A stretch of 64,000 nucleotides of DNA. Origin: Micromussa lordhowensis (Eukaryota > Cnidaria > Anthozoa > Scleractinia > Lobophylliidae). Within the stretch, counting starts at the first letter, position 1. The number at the start of each line of letters is the position of its first letter. Positions 11,747 to 24,404 of the stretch are shown one piece after another. The DNA is taken from NCBI GenBank assembly GCA_964020085.1, contig OZ026603.1, positions 8,156,746 to 8,220,745 of the forward strand. Reading direction: 5' to 3'. A program made the position numbers and the translations under genes. The notes below the pieces were generated by a model. That model ran no database searches. It had not been told where the DNA came from and saw only the letters and a list, made by a program, of their open reading frames with translations.

Positions 11747-12841
11747 ATGCCGGATTTTCAAGGTCTTACCAAATCGAATCAAACCTCGACAGCAATTGAC
11801 ACCTTCGCATGGGAGTTAAAACACCGCTCTACATTAACAAGAGTTTCAGAATGCTTCTTTATTCTGTTAATTAACTTTGCTTCTTTTGCCGGCAACCTTC
11901 TGCTTGGAATCGCAGTCATCAAAAATCCGAATCTTCGCAGAGCTGTGCCAAACATGTACATTATAACTTTGGCTCTTTCAGACTTCCTGATGTCTTTACT
12001 GGGGATTCCATTTTCAGTGGCTTCTCTTATCGTTGGAGAATGGCCTTCAAACAACTTTGTGTGCCAGCTTCAAGGGTTCTGGATTCTTCTGATGTGCGCC
12101 GTGTCGTTACAAACTTTAGCCGTGACCGCTGTAAACAGGTATTTTCGAGTTGTTCGTTCACGAACGCTATATCAGAAACTCTTCAACATGAAGACAACAA
12201 GAATAACAATCGTGATTCTGTGGATAATGGCTTTCTTTGCGCCTCTTCCCTACATTGTATCCGGACACGAGTTTTTCTTTCACACTGGAAAAGTGTTCTG
12301 CGCGCACGACGCTGAAAGCCTGTATGAAGGTTATGGAGCTTATCTGGTCCTCGTTTATGTCCTTATTCCTCTTATTATTATCATAACTTGCTACACTAGA
12401 GTATTTATCGCCGTGCGTAAGCACAATCGTGTAACCTTCCAACAGCCACGGGTCTGCCCTCTAAGAGAACAGCACACACAAATGTCTGGCACCTTAAGAC
12501 TCTCTGTAGATGAAGTGAACATTACCTATGTTCTTCTAGTCGTTGTGATAGGTTTTCTAACTTGCTGGACGCCTGTGATGATAATCGATATGATCGACTT
12601 TATAAACGCTGAGTGGAAGCTTAAACGACAAGTGTATGTGAGTTACACTTGTTTCGGATTCGCCAGCACTTCGCTCAACCCCGTCATATACGGCATCATG
12701 AATCGTTCCTTCCGCGCGGAATATTTAAAAATTTTAACACTGTTTAAGAGGCGCATGTTAGGATCGAAAGTAAATGCTCAAGGAGATCACCCAATACAGG
12801 CTGCAACGGTTCAAAATGCATACGCATCATGCAACTGTTAA
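11747..12841 (+). CDS. melatonin-receptor-like class A GPCR, copy 2
   Basis: Intronless CDS of 364 aa, a close paralogue of the receptor at 6575 in the same orientation. Seen: NQT glycosylation site at residue 11, TM1 GN at 49-50, D79 in TM2, Cys106 and Cys185, NRY at 130-132, CWTP in TM6, NPVIY at 311-315, and a C-terminus ending in CNC. TM regions are nearly identical to copy 1, while the N-terminus, third intracellular loop (about 228-252) and C-terminal tail are unrelated. This suggests different coupling or regulation. Ligand unknown; assigned to the melatonin-receptor-like group by the NRY and TM7 motifs. It is not flanked by the inverted repeats of copy 1. Confidence 0.93.
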   Translation: MPDFQGLTKSNQTSTAIDTFAWELKHRSTLTRVSECFFILLINFASFAGNLLLGIAVIKNPNLRRAVPNMYIITLALSDFLMSLLGIPFSVASLIVGEWPSNNFVCQLQGFWILLMCAVSLQTLAVTAVNRYFRVVRSRTLYQKLFNMKTTRITIVILWIMAFFAPLPYIVSGHEFFFHTGKVFCAHDAESLYEGYGAYLVLVYVLIPLIIIITCYTRVFIAVRKHNRVTFQQPRVCPLREQHTQMSGTLRLSVDEVNITYVLLVVVIGFLTCWTPVMIIDMIDFINAEWKLKRQVYVSYTCFGFASTSLNPVIYGIMNRSFRAEYLKILTLFKRRMLGSKVNAQGDHPIQAATVQNAYASCNC

Positions 12842-14191
12842 TACTATAAATTGCTTTTAGCGAGATATTCTTACATGTATGTTTGTCGGTTAGAAAATAC
12901 AACTTCCTTAGCTGCATTTTTCTCTGTTTTATTTGACATGTTATGTACATTTTCATAGAGCCTTCTTTCAAACATTCAAAAGGGTTAGAGCCGGGTTAAT
13001 CTGAATGAATCAGAATACAAGTACAAAGTTTCTAAAAAGCTGAAAATTTCTAAAAAAAAAAATTAATTTGAAGCAATAGAACTGATAAAATCAATAAAGG
13101 CCGATGTAATCACGGAGGATTTTCCAGTGGTAATGACTTTGTTATCGTCAGCTATGGAACTATGCCACTAGAAACATCGAATTAATTACGTCCAGTCGCC
13201 CGATTGCTTGCATCAATGATGAGGTCATTCGCCGGTAGCCCTTCCAGAAAGCCAGATAAGTTTGCCATTTAATTTGGATGTGAACCCTACAGGTTTTACA
13301 CGGCATCTAAGAGCTCAGAGCAGTCTTTGATATGCAGCCTCTAGACGCCAGAGGCTTGAATTCGATATTAATTTATTTATTACATTTTAATGGCAAGATC
13401 TTCTACGGATGATCAATTACTGAGTAAGAAGTTTAGAAAGCTGAGCTGTACGGACGGCTACTGGAAGTTCATTCCACCTGTCTACAATTGCTGGTTTGCA
13501 GTGTCACTCGATCAAAAATAAATATCGTAACCATTCAATAAATTAAGTCGAGAATCTGGGATATGATAGATGATTCATACATAAACAACCTTGCCGAGAT
13601 TTAGGTCTGTGCGGTTTTTCATTAGCGCGTTATTTGGAAAAGTGTTTCAATGCACCCAAATTTATAGAGTTTTGTATGTTGACGCCATGTTGTTGCACTT
13701 CCAAGGGGTACCAACATGGCGGCCGTAAAGTGACAAAAAAAAATCTGTCATTGAGTTTTACCATTATTCCTCTAGAGCGCCGATACATTGAAAGTAGTAC
13801 TTCTTCTATTGCAAGAACTGCTCAGTTAGCAAAAACGTGAGGGATAGCTCCTCTTTAGACCTATGTGGAAGCCCTCTCGTGTCGTCATTTTACTGTCACG
13901 CAACTCAAAAACACTGAAATTCAAACGTCTTCTGTAACAAAATGTTCTTACATCTCATGAAACTAAAACTTCATAAGGATTGGTAAGTTTTAGTTTTGGA
14001 AAATGACGACGTCACATGAAAATCAGCAATTATATTAAAAGAACTATTTTAATAGGAAAACACTCGTCCTAGCATAGTTCGGTTTCGGTTTGAGGCCCTT
14101 ATTCTGTCTTAGGCATAGCGATTGTTCCTCGAGTAAGTTGTGATAAAACTGTATCTATAGCTCGATAAGTCTATCCACGCTCGTCTTACTT
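12842..14191. other. intergenic, no gene seen
   Basis: AT-rich DNA between GPCR 2 and the CNOT7 promoter region. Short open frames (for example 13634-13840) have no recognisable content. No strong terminal repeats or RNA genes were seen. Confidence 0.4.
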
Positions 14192-14335
14192 TAGCCTGCG
14201 AACAGGCTCCCGGTTGGTTTAGGGCGAGATAGCCGAGTGTAGTCTAGGGCGAGCGTGACGAGCCGAGATTTTTTTTCCGAGCTCGCACAAGCTCGCCGAA
14301 TTTTTCCGACCTCGCTGGGAGCCTGTTCGCAGGCT
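14192..14335. mobile_element. short MITE
   Basis: The termini AGCCTGCGAACAGGCTCCC and GGGAGCCTGTTCGCAGGCT are perfect inverted complements about 145 bp apart. The interior is GC-rich and non-coding, and a C13 tract follows at 14374-14386. Confidence 0.75.
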
Positions 14336-14643
14336 GTCTTACTTGGAGGGATATCGTTCCATATTTTACCCATCCCCCCCCCCCCCACCCCTCCCCACAC
14401 CAAGAAGTCGAAAAGCGAAACTCGATCTTTGAACGAGAAAATTTCCGCGTTGCTCAAAGAAATAGAGATTTGCAGGTTCCAATGAAACATTTTTATTTTT
14501 ATGAATCTATAAACCAAAGCGAGCTTTTTCCCGTTCCCGCCAAACTGGTTTCTCCAGTTCGTTCCCAGATCTCATCGAGAGAGTATTTGTTGCGGTTTTC
14601 CCAAAAAATGAATGCGCCTTCGACCAATCGAATTATGCGCAGT

Positions 14644-14653
14644 CCGCCATCTT
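14644..14653 (-). promoter_or_regulatory. possible YY1-type site upstream of CNOT7
   Basis: CCGCCATCTT matches the animal YY1 core (AAGATGGCGG on the other strand) about 380 bp upstream of the CNOT7 ATG. Motif match only. Confidence 0.35.
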
Positions 14654-15028
14654 GGTATACGAACGAGAAACTGAAAGAGAGTAAAATTTGGATGCGTTCA
14701 ATTCAATATTTTTGGATTTAAATTTGCACTTTATCAAGTTTGGGGTTCCACAAGGGAGGACCGTGTTTGAAGTTAAGGTTGAAAGTAAGCAATTTTCTCT
14801 CATTTTATAATCGCAATAACAACATCATCACTTCAGCATGCGAATCGAATTTGTTAAACATGGTGGTGCGATTTATATTTGGACGTTTCTTCGTTACGTT
14901 TTTAGATCGTGTCTCTCGGAGTGCAGGGACCATCCTGCAAGGCCCGAAAGTGGATTTACGTATGCATAGAGGTTGCTTGAGTTAACCCAGGGTGAGAGTA
15001 TTGGTTGGTTCGTAGTGACTACAACAAA

Positions 15029-18000
15029 ATGCCATCCAATGTGACGAATTTCAACATCCGAGATGTCTGGAAAAATAACATGGAAGAAGAGTTCGCCAAA
15101 ATTCGAGACATAGTAGAAAACTACCCATATGTTGCTATGGTAAGGCTGTTAAAGTTTGCTTTGCTTTTTTAGCCAAAGATAAGTTTGTGTAATGACTGTT
15201 TTCACATTAGAGGCAGTGGTTAGATAAATCATCTAACAATGGTTTTCTACAGGAGATCGATAATTTATCCTGGGGCTGTTTTGTTGCATGTGACTTAAGT
15301 AGCCCATATAAAAAATCAGATCAGTGTTTGTGGTGTTTCAATTGTCACAGGATTTCAACGCATGCTTCAAAGTCTCCTATGATTTTTTTGTGTTGTTCAA
15401 AACAATGTTGAGCAAGCTAAAGTTTGATTCACATACCAAAAAAAATGACTTGAAAGCGTGTTGCTTGCAGGTAAGTTAAATCTACCCTTAGAGTGTAAAC
15501 AGGATGGTTATCAGATCGAAAATCACACCTCTGATTTTATTAGTATGTTTATATTCAGTGTTATCATAAAAAACAATTACATGACTGCCTTATTTTTACA
15601 TCATCATTCAAGACAATGGGTGACATGACACCTGAGAAAGTTAAGTTATCCTTCTCTAGAGTGAAAACAGCCAACTGCTAAAAAAATATCTGAAGCATCT
15701 CAGTTGTCTACTTTGTGAAACAAATTTTGCTTAGAAAGGTGTCTGATGAAGACAGCTCATGCAAGTGCATTGATATTGCATTTTCATGATGATGTTCACT
15801 AGAATCGGTAGGCATGGATCTAGGATAAATGGCGATGGTTTTCCTAAACAATGAGCACTGAAGGTACAAGCTTCTAGAGGGGTCTGTTGCCATGCTCTGC
15901 CTGGAAATGTTTTAGATTTCAGCTCCCCAAAGTCCCCTTTCCTGGGTTTTTGAGTTATTCTGAAAAATCTGGCTAATTTCCGTATGACGGTGGAAACTTG
16001 TACCTGATCAGTGTGGTGTAATTGTTATTAGTATCACCCAACTAGTGGACTAATGCAAACCCTGCATTTTAATTGGCTACACTACTCAAGGACTGTTAGC
16101 AATAGTCCTCGAGCGCCATCGGGTGTGACGCTTTCTTTCATTTTAGTCCCAAATAAATATTTCTTCAACTTACATTTGCTAACTTTCTTATTGCCATTTC
16201 TGTCCGACTAGTTGGGTGATACTAAAACAATTAGACCCTTTGCCCTCAAGGACCACGGGTCAATATTGACCTTTTCGGGCTACGGGTCTAATTGTTAATA
16301 AGATGCCCGAGTCTAATGATTCCTAATCAATCCCTAGAGAAGAAACCCTCTAACTTAATGTTACTGAATGCACAAGGTGGCAGTACAAATTGTCTCCACA
16401 CCCTCTGGAGAAGTGTTTGGACAAGCTGTTGTACTGAAAATATGGTGCAAAATGCCTTGAATTATGTGGTCCTTTTGGTTACCAGATGAAGAAATTCTTT
16501 ATTCACTTCACTTTATTCACTTTATTTAATTATTCATCATTCCATGGGCTATCTCATTGCTGATATACACAAATGATTACATCTTTCTTGTTGCTTAATC
16601 TTAGGACACAGAATTTCCAGGTGTTGTTGCACGACCCATAGGAGAGTTCCGCAGCACTTCAGATTATCAATATCAACTTCTAAGATGTAATGTGGACTTG
16701 CTGAAGATCATACAACTTGGTTTATCATTTTACAATGAGAAGGGACAGCAGGCACCAGTTGGAGCCACTTGCCAGTTTAACTTCAAGTTTAATTTAACGT
16801 AAGTTTATTTATTAATTTTAGTTAGAGGTGCAGTAGCCTTTTACATTAGTGCACTGTGTAGTGTTCTTCAGCAGGGCACTTTGCTTTCACAATGCACTGG
16901 GCAAATTGACCAGCTGTGAGGATGATTTTGTCCACCTGGTTTGACCATCTAGAGGAATGTTTTTCTTATAATGAAGTTAAAATTGCCTATGAAAACCAGT
17001 TGTCATCCTGTGGAAAATGTTAATGAAACCCCTGCTTCTTGGGTGAAGGAATGAGTACTGGTGAATTCAAATACTGGCAGATAGCCCAGAGATAGAGAAG
17101 CACTTCCATCCAGGAAGGATAAGAACCACTAGTTGCTCTGTGTTACAGAAAGTGGTTGAGTTTCAGATAAATCTCATCGTCAAAGAAATATGAAAACTTC
17201 TTCGCAATATATTTTAAAGATGATTTCCAGTCTGCACTGCATAGTCTCAGCACCCTAATGTTCCTACTTGATAGAATGCGAATTGATGTTATTCATTATG
17301 AACCACATACCTTATTTTTGAGACCTTTCAAATTCTTTTTCCAACAACTTCATTGATTTTTACAGCTGCAAAGTTGTTTTATCAAGTGATGTGAGAAAGA
17401 ACAAAGCATAAAGCTTTGACTGCTTTGCAACCATAATGGCAGTTGTTTTGAAACTTTGAATTTCCTTCATATAAGTAGTTGCGAAATGTTTACATTTTGT
17501 GATGTCTTGCATGAAACAAAACAAACAACACAAACAAACTCTCAAGAGTGTGCAGTATTGACTGGAAATCATCTTTAACTTTCAGGATATTTAACTTAAC
17601 TTTGTATTTTTGTATTTAGTATTCAGCTTATTTTAATGTATTGTACGATAATAATTAATTCTACTTAGTATTGTAATTGTACTGTTATTGTAATTATTCT
17701 ACTAAGTGTCATGCCACTGCTCGCCTCGTTATAGCTAACTGCGAGCAGTGGTACATCATATTTTGTATTTTGTAATTTTTCTTAATAAACTTGAAACTTA
17801 GTTGTTAAAAAAAAAAACTTAAAAGGATTTATTGTGTGAGGAAACACCAACCAATGATGTTCCACGAGTAAGAAGAACAGCATTGCTAAAAAAAACTTAC
17901 TGTTTTGATTCATATGGTTTGTCTATTATAGGGAGGACATGTACGCTCAGGACTCTATAGATTTACTCAACCGAGCAGGTATTCAGTTTAAAAGACATGA

Positions 18001-21000
18001 AGAAGATGGAATAGATGTGGGTGACTTTGCCGAGCTTCTTATAACATCAGGGCTTGTGTTGAATGAAGATGTCAAATGGTTATCATTTCATAGGTAATGC
18101 CACCATCCTTGATTTGACCATTTTTTAATCATTCTTGAGGTGAAAGATAAGAATAGCTGGTCATGCCAGAGCTGAACACAGACTCAAATTTTGTAAAGTA
18201 GCTGTTTAATGTCTTGCATGTACATGTCGTTGTTAGTTGTGTTTTTTTCAGGGCTTCTGGAATTGTGCGCTGATGCGAAATTGCATGATTCAGCTCTGAG
18301 CGCATAATTCACATAATTCTGAAAAAAAACGCATAATGGCGCATAATGTTGGAAAATTTTGAAAAAATCTATTGATAAGCTATGCTTTTTTCATACCTTG
18401 AGAGATGCATGGAATATTTTTTCCCATAAATACGGTACATTTTCGCAGCAAATCAGTGCTCCAAGCTCAAGTTTTTCAGTCGTGGCCTTTTTGCGACCTC
18501 CCTCTGTAAAATGGTCACCACTACGATAAATCAAATTGTTTTAAAAGAAGGACACTTCGTGGCACTTTACATGGACTTTTTTTTTACTTTACATGGACTT
18601 AGTATCGCTGACAAGAATGAGCCCACATTGAAATCGTTCGAAGAACGTTCTGACGATGTTAGTTTTCGTTTTCAACAGTTTTTCTTGTTGAACAGTCTTA
18701 TTTACCGTTAAGGAAAGTAAATAAAAGAAAAAAGAAACAGGTAAGAAAGACAAGCATACAAAAATTGATTAAATTCGTTTTGCTTAGCGATTATATTGGA
18801 AAAAACCCTGTTGATGAACAATCAGCCTTTTCTACTGCACCAGTCGCCAAATTGGCGACCTGGTTGTAAAATTTAGTCGCCAAATTATTTTTTTACTCGC
18901 CATGGCGACCAAAACAGTCGCAGCTTGGAGCACTGCAAATAGCCACCCTCATTGCAAAAAGCGTTAAATTTTTCGCTAAAAAATATTGCGCAGATCGCAT
19001 AATTCGGGATTTTGGGCGCACAATTTGCCAAAAAATAGTGCATAATTTACTGGAAAAAAAAACGCATAATCCCGGAAGCCCTGTTTTTATGTTTTTTTTT
19101 TAATGTTTTTTATGCGTAGCTAGAAATCACAACTGACACAAAATTCTGTGCCAATCACGATGAATTTGTGTCTCATGTACAAGTGCTGGTCCTGGATATG
19201 AATTTTCTGTGAGAAGACACCAGGACTAGGTTTCAAACAATTATAGTCAAGTGATGTAAATTCTGTACCTTTTAGGAATCAGTTTGTTTTAATCAGGCCT
19301 AAATCTCACAAACTGGCTCAAAGACCACATCAAGATTTTCCATTGGATCAAATGTATTGTTGCCAAAGAGGTTCTCCACTTTCAACTTTTCCAGTTGTAT
19401 TTTCTCTTCTCACGTGCTAATTACTTGGCAATGCTTTCTGTTTGTAGTGGTTACGATTTCGCCTACCTACTAAAAGTCCTAACAGCACAGAATTTGCCAA
19501 GTGAGGAATCTGAATTCTTTGACCTTCTAAAGCTATACTTTCCAAATATTTATGATGTAAAATACTTGATGAAAAGTTGCAAGAGCTTAAAAGGTGGCCT
19601 ACAAGAAGTGGCGGAATTGTTAGAGGTGTGTAGTTTTGTGAAGTTTTTAATTCATGAGAGTAAGCATTTTGCTAAAGTACTGTGACATCATCTATCCTAT
19701 CTATGTGCTGGCACATCGGGCTAAAGTATGGTGTATCTGATCCTTAAACAAGTTTTGTGAGCATGAGATGCACATGACCTGGCCAAAACCATATTTGGTT
19801 CCGACACGGAATGAGGAACTGTGTGTTGGGGGGGGGGGGGGGCAGGGGTTGAAGGTACAGTTAATTCCATGAGGTGGTAATTGCATGGGGGGTATTAAAG
19901 CCCTTACCTATTTCTAATCTGCAAAACATTTGATTTTACATACCCTACTTCAGACGTGGGCTGAAAAAAATGCTGATGGTGGGTACAATACTTTGTACCA
20001 AACTATGACTTGTTTCTTTTTTTTTTTTCATATGACACACACTGAGAATTGTTACAAAATGGCCAATGTTCACTTCTGGGTTTATTTTTTTCTGACACTG
20101 CATTTTATATTAAGATAAATCAATTTTGAGATGTTGCCATTCATGATGTTATAGACCACAAAGGGAACATTAAATTTATTTTGTTTAAAATCGAGTTACA
20201 CCTGGTTTAGATGCTGAAATTTTCATGAGGCGAACCTAATACGTTGAATTACAATAAGAACATGAAAAGTTCAATGGTGCCTGAATCAGTTAAGAATGTT
20301 TGAATTTGGAACAGCTCAACCATTCTTCCCACCTAGCTCAGCCGGGAATTTCGGCTTTGGAGCAACTTTGATTTAGATGTTGAACTTTTCATGTGCAGAA
20401 CCTAACGCATACATGTATAATAATTATTATAACATATTTTACAAGCAGTTTTACCCTTGCCTGAAAACTGCTGACATTGTGATGTGTTTTGGTTCAATCT
20501 AAACTAAGTTCAGCAAATTAATTTTGACGTCTAATTCAAGAGCCATAGTTTTGATAATTTGGGTCGGTCCAAATTCGAATTAACTTCGGCTCATATAAAG
20601 TTTGGCGTCTGAACTGGGCCTTACATAATTGCTTCTACTCCATCAGACTCTGCAACAATAATGAGATTTACATGTAAAAGTTCTGTAGTAATGAGTTTTG
20701 GTTGGTAATTTTTTTCATTCTTTTTTTTAGCTCGAAAGAGTAGGACCCCAACATCAAGCAGGAAGTGATAGCTTATTAACTGGAAATGCATTTTTTAGAA
20801 TGAGAGAGGTATGATTTATTTTTGTACTCTTTTCTTGTCATAAATTAGGTAAATTGGAACCATGTCAGGATTTATGAAAGGGCTTCTATTCCTTGACAGG
20901 CTCACAGAATATTATTATCTTGTGTTTAAATTTGATGAGAAAGGGAAAATGATTCTTACTACTCCAATGTGCTCATATCCTCTGCTTCTCATCAGTACAG

Positions 21001-22217
21001 TGCAGAACAGTAACTATTGTAGAATTTTTAAACCGCGCAGCCGTAGGCTGGGCGGTTTTTCTTGCTTTGCACTCGGTTTATTTTTATTTATTTATTTAGT
21101 CTTGTCGGGGAGCAGACCCAAACTCCCACTCACGGCCAATTGTCTTCACCGGATGATGTCATCATCAGCCAATTACAGGCCATTTCTCAGCTCTTTTCGT
21201 CGTATCCCCCCCTCAGGAGGGTTTTGTCAAGTTAGCGAATTAACTGTTTACAAAAAAAAATGGCGGCCAAAGGGAGAAAATGTTAATTCGGTCCAACTTG
21301 GGCCAAAATCCTTCGGCGATGGGCGTCAGGACATTTGCAAGGATAAAGCATCTAATTTGGGACCAGCTGCTGGCTAGTGAGGCTGACATTATCCAGAGTT
21401 AAGCTGTATTTTCGTTTTGCGTGCAAAACAGAACATTTTGTAATCTGGAATGTTTGCATTTGTTTCTGTTCACTTTCAAAGGGAATATTTAATGCGCTAA
21501 AAAGGTATTACGTCTGGCCATGGAATACGCTGACGGTGATAAATGTAAGATCGTGTATAGTTCGCCAGAAGCAATGGTGGAATTTTCTGGGGAAAAAAGT
21601 TAAAACTTAGCCTTAGTGCTCGTCAAAAACCCACATGTAAAATTTATATTGAAAGGTCAAGGTATTTTTTCATTAGACGTAAACAAAATTATCCGATTAC
21701 AAGTCACGCTAAACTCGCGCTATGCAAAGAATGTAATCAGATACTCCTTTTTTGGTATATTTGCTGAAGGGCAGGAGAGTCATGTTTCGCAGACAAACCG
21801 CGTTTTTTTAAAGCGCGGTTTACAACCGCACCGCGGTTCTTGTTACAGATGTAAAATACATAAGAAAAACCAGTCTCTAGCTAGCAGACTCACTAACCCC
21901 TGTAGCAAAAAGTGGATTTCCTTTGAATCAACTTAATTCAGGAATTAAGATGCCGATGATCACAGTATCAGGTTCCTCTGTTTACTTACTCCATGGCGTT
22001 GGATAAGGATTTTGTTCACAACCATTGGCTCGACATGAACAGTATCAGTAGATAATTTATAATATTGTTAATTTTGTCCCTGCTGCAGATGTTTTTCGAG
22101 GACAATATAGATGATGCAAAATATTGCGGACATCTTTACGGTTTGGGGACGTCATACGTGAATGGTGGGCAAGCTTACAGTGGTCCAACTTCTAACAGTA
22201 ACACCAATTCCTCCTGA
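15029..22217 (+). CDS. CNOT7: CCR4-NOT deadenylase subunit 7/8 (CAF1/POP2)
   Basis: Six coding exons: 15029-15139, 16605-16798, 17932-18093, 19448-19625, 20731-20808 and 22089-22217. They join in phase to 283 aa (human CNOT7 is 285). The product is the DEDD-family 3'-5' exonuclease that shortens mRNA poly(A) tails in the cytoplasmic CCR4-NOT complex. Catalytic residues seen: D38 and E40 in DTEFPG, D159 in GYDFAYLL, D228 in SDSLLTG. They match human D40/E42/D161/D230 with a constant offset of two. The N-terminus ([19 protein letters not shown]) and the YCGHLYGLG block are family hallmarks. All introns are GT-AG. The third holds nested DNA transposons, and the second a retroelement 3' tail. An ATTAAA polyadenylation-type signal lies at 22601. 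The gene appears intact. Confidence 0.97.
16026..16222. mobile_element. MITE in CNOT7 intron 1
   Basis: TAGTATCACCCAACTAGT at the left is mirrored by ACTAGTTGGGTGATACTA at the right, about 190 bp apart, with a non-coding interior. Confidence 0.7.
16885..17040 (+). repeat. dispersed repeat, copy A (CNOT7 intron 2)
   Basis: Shares GGCAAATTG-CCAGCTGTGAGGATGATTTTG, CATCTAGAGGAA and AAAACCAGTTG in the same order with 41025-41180 in MOSPD2 intron 11. Degenerate; family unknown. Confidence 0.6.
17580..17820 (+). mobile_element. retroelement 3' tail with poly(A)
   Basis: AT-rich DNA carries a hairpin (CCACTGCTCGC / GCGAGCAGTGG near 17711-17752), then AATAAA and an A11 run at about 17806-17816. This is the look of a LINE 3' UTR. 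No coding part is attached. Confidence 0.45.
18249..19083. mobile_element. hAT-like non-autonomous element, host of a nested copy
   Basis: Ends CAGGGCTTCTGG and CCCGGAAGCCCTG are inverted complements with one mismatch, about 835 bp apart in CNOT7 intron 3. Repeated GCGCATAAT words fill both subterminal regions. CAGGG/CCCTG ends suggest the hAT group. The flanks are T-rich, so the target duplication cannot be read. Confidence 0.6.
18454..18935. mobile_element. DNA transposon nested inside the hAT-like element
   Basis: Perfect 14-bp inverted ends, CAGTGCTCCAAGCT and AGCTTGGAGCACTG, are flanked by a direct CAAAT at 18449-18453 and 18936-18940. It splits the larger element at 18249-19083, so it inserted later. 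The interior has TCGCCAAAT-type repeats and no transposase. Confidence 0.7.
21020..21850. repeat. GC-rich repeat block in CNOT7 intron 5
   Basis: Bounded by AAACCGCGCAGCCGTAGGCTGGGCGG near 21030 (a short hairpin) and AAAGCGCGGTTTACAACCGC near 21808. Composition differs from the surrounding AT-rich intron. Family unknown. Confidence 0.4.
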
Positions 22218-24109
22218 TACCTTCATGTATATTGCTCTGTGAAGCTTTACACAGTCATAGACATTGTAAATCTAGATTTTAACCAGGCATCCAAATATCT
22301 CTTCCCTTGAGGAATCTTAGCAAGATTTTTAATCGTCACTTAGTTACAAGATATTTTGCCAGCATTCATGTTCCTGGAAACGGTTCCAATTTTTTTAATG
22401 TTATAGACTGTAGTTTGTTGAAGATGTTATTTAGTATGGTACCTACATCCATCAACTACTGGGGATGGGATTTCACTGTCTGCTAGTTTATGCTTTTACC
22501 TAAAACCATGTCAACATAATTTTCATAGTTTTAAAAAATAATGAACATTCAAGCCTTCCTTCTAAGGACACTTTGCCTTTGTCTGTCATAAATATTAATA
22601 ATTAAACTTGTTTACAACAGCATTCATTTCACTGTCAAACTTAGAAGTCATCAGTTTTGGTTACCCAAGTTTAGACTTGGACAAGTCCTAAATTAGGATT
22701 TTTTTCCCGTTTTTACGTACTTAGATAATTTATTATTTTTAAGGTGAATCCTCTATTAGTAGAATTTGACAGGAACAAGGATGCTTGCACATTTGCATTA
22801 TAATCAAGAATCATTAAAGTCTTTTATAGTTTTTAGATTTAATGTAAATGAAGAATATATATTGCACTGCATGCATGCTAAACTGTGCAATCATTTTAGT
22901 TTCAACCATTTTGTTCAGATTCTGCTATCCTGAAATGTACATGGTACATTATGTCTCCTTATGTTTTTATTCCCCATGTATAACATAGAGCAGATTTCCA
23001 ATGAGATTTATAAAATTGAATCAAATCACAGATGAAGCACTACAGTGGCAAAGCTGTTATTGCAAATGGCTGTGTCCCTACAAATTTATCAGAAAGACTC
23101 TGTATTTTGACGTTCTTACTAGTTGAAATGAGTTACCACATTCAATTAAAGCTAACCCAAAGCTAGTTTTTTATTATTAAATGTCAGCATCTTGGAAAAG
23201 TGCTCTGTTCCTGCAAGCCAAAATCTGTCATTAACTATCCCTGTTACAAACACACAGAAAAAAACACATCACGCTGACGAGACTATACATGTACCTAGAG
23301 AGGAAATCAACATAGTACAGATCTGTTGTATTCTACAAAGTTGGGAATCCATCTGCATTTTTACACTTCTGTAACAAAGTTTGTTTACTACAAAAGTATG
23401 CCTTTGACATCCCAAAAATATAACTTCTAAGTCTTGTAAGTAGTAGTTTAGAAGATTTTGCAAGAAATTGTTATTAAAGTTCAAGATGTGCAAGATGAGA
23501 AAACATAGTAAGCACTTGGGTTTGGTTATTGTATTTGACTGTTCCTAAAACAAACAGCAATCTTGCTCCAAGGGATGTGTACTAATAGAAAAGTGCACAC
23601 AAAATAATGTTCTTGAATCTTAACACATTCCTTAAAACGTTGGTGAGGATGTTCGTCTTAAGGAAAACCTGGAATTTGAATGACAACCTTCAGAACTAAC
23701 ATTTTTCCCCTCTTCACCTGAGCCCAGTCGTCTTCTAAAAGTTTGCCTCACAACTACTTACTTTGCAACAGTTTTGATGCATTCTTATTGTCGTAGTCAA
23801 ACCCATTTACTAAGACCTTGGCAACAATGTAAAAAATATTTCTTGTCAATACTCCAGCCTTGTTGTCAGGACCAAAACAGAGCTTCACGCATCAATTTCA
23901 CACAATCATGGTCTTTGGGTTGAGCAAGCCATGTTTTGTTTCGTGTTTCATCTTGGTAACATATATAATTACTCTTATGAATAGAAGACAAATTTGTCCC
24001 ACCAACTGACAGGTGGTCCTGGATGTGGAATCATGCTGATGGTGCAAGACTGAGAACGCTTGACAATTGCTCTTAAAAACTCTTTGTTTCGAAAAGAAAT
24101 TGTATTCAT

Positions 24110-24260
24110 GTACTTCTGTGCTCTAGAGGTGCGGGTGAATGGAAAAGCCTACTTTTTTTCATAATTATAAGCTCAAGTGCTAGGCATTTAGGATCTAATG
24201 GTTAGGAACCAGGTCTCCCTCTAATTTTTCTTAGACCACAGCCTTGAATGCTCTTTTTTT
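24110..24260 (+). repeat. dispersed repeat, copy 1
   Basis: The segment ending TTTTTCTTAGACCACAGCCTTG and containing GGTTAGGA and ATAAGCT is shared, diverged, with 44965-45110 in MOSPD2 intron 6, in the same orientation. Family unknown. Confidence 0.6.
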
Positions 24261-24404
24261 AACGATAACTGCAAAAATTATTGCACGCTCATTGGCTTAT
24301 TTTTATTATCAATAAGCAGACAGACACATAAATTTATAAGTTGTGATGCGTCTACAAACGATAGTGGACAATTTGTCATCGTAAAAAACAAATTGACAGC
24401 AGTT

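Noticed and set aside
20862..21377. 171-codon + strand frame
   Set aside because: It lies wholly in CNOT7 intron 5, starts just after exon 5 and runs into a GC-rich repeat; no family content.
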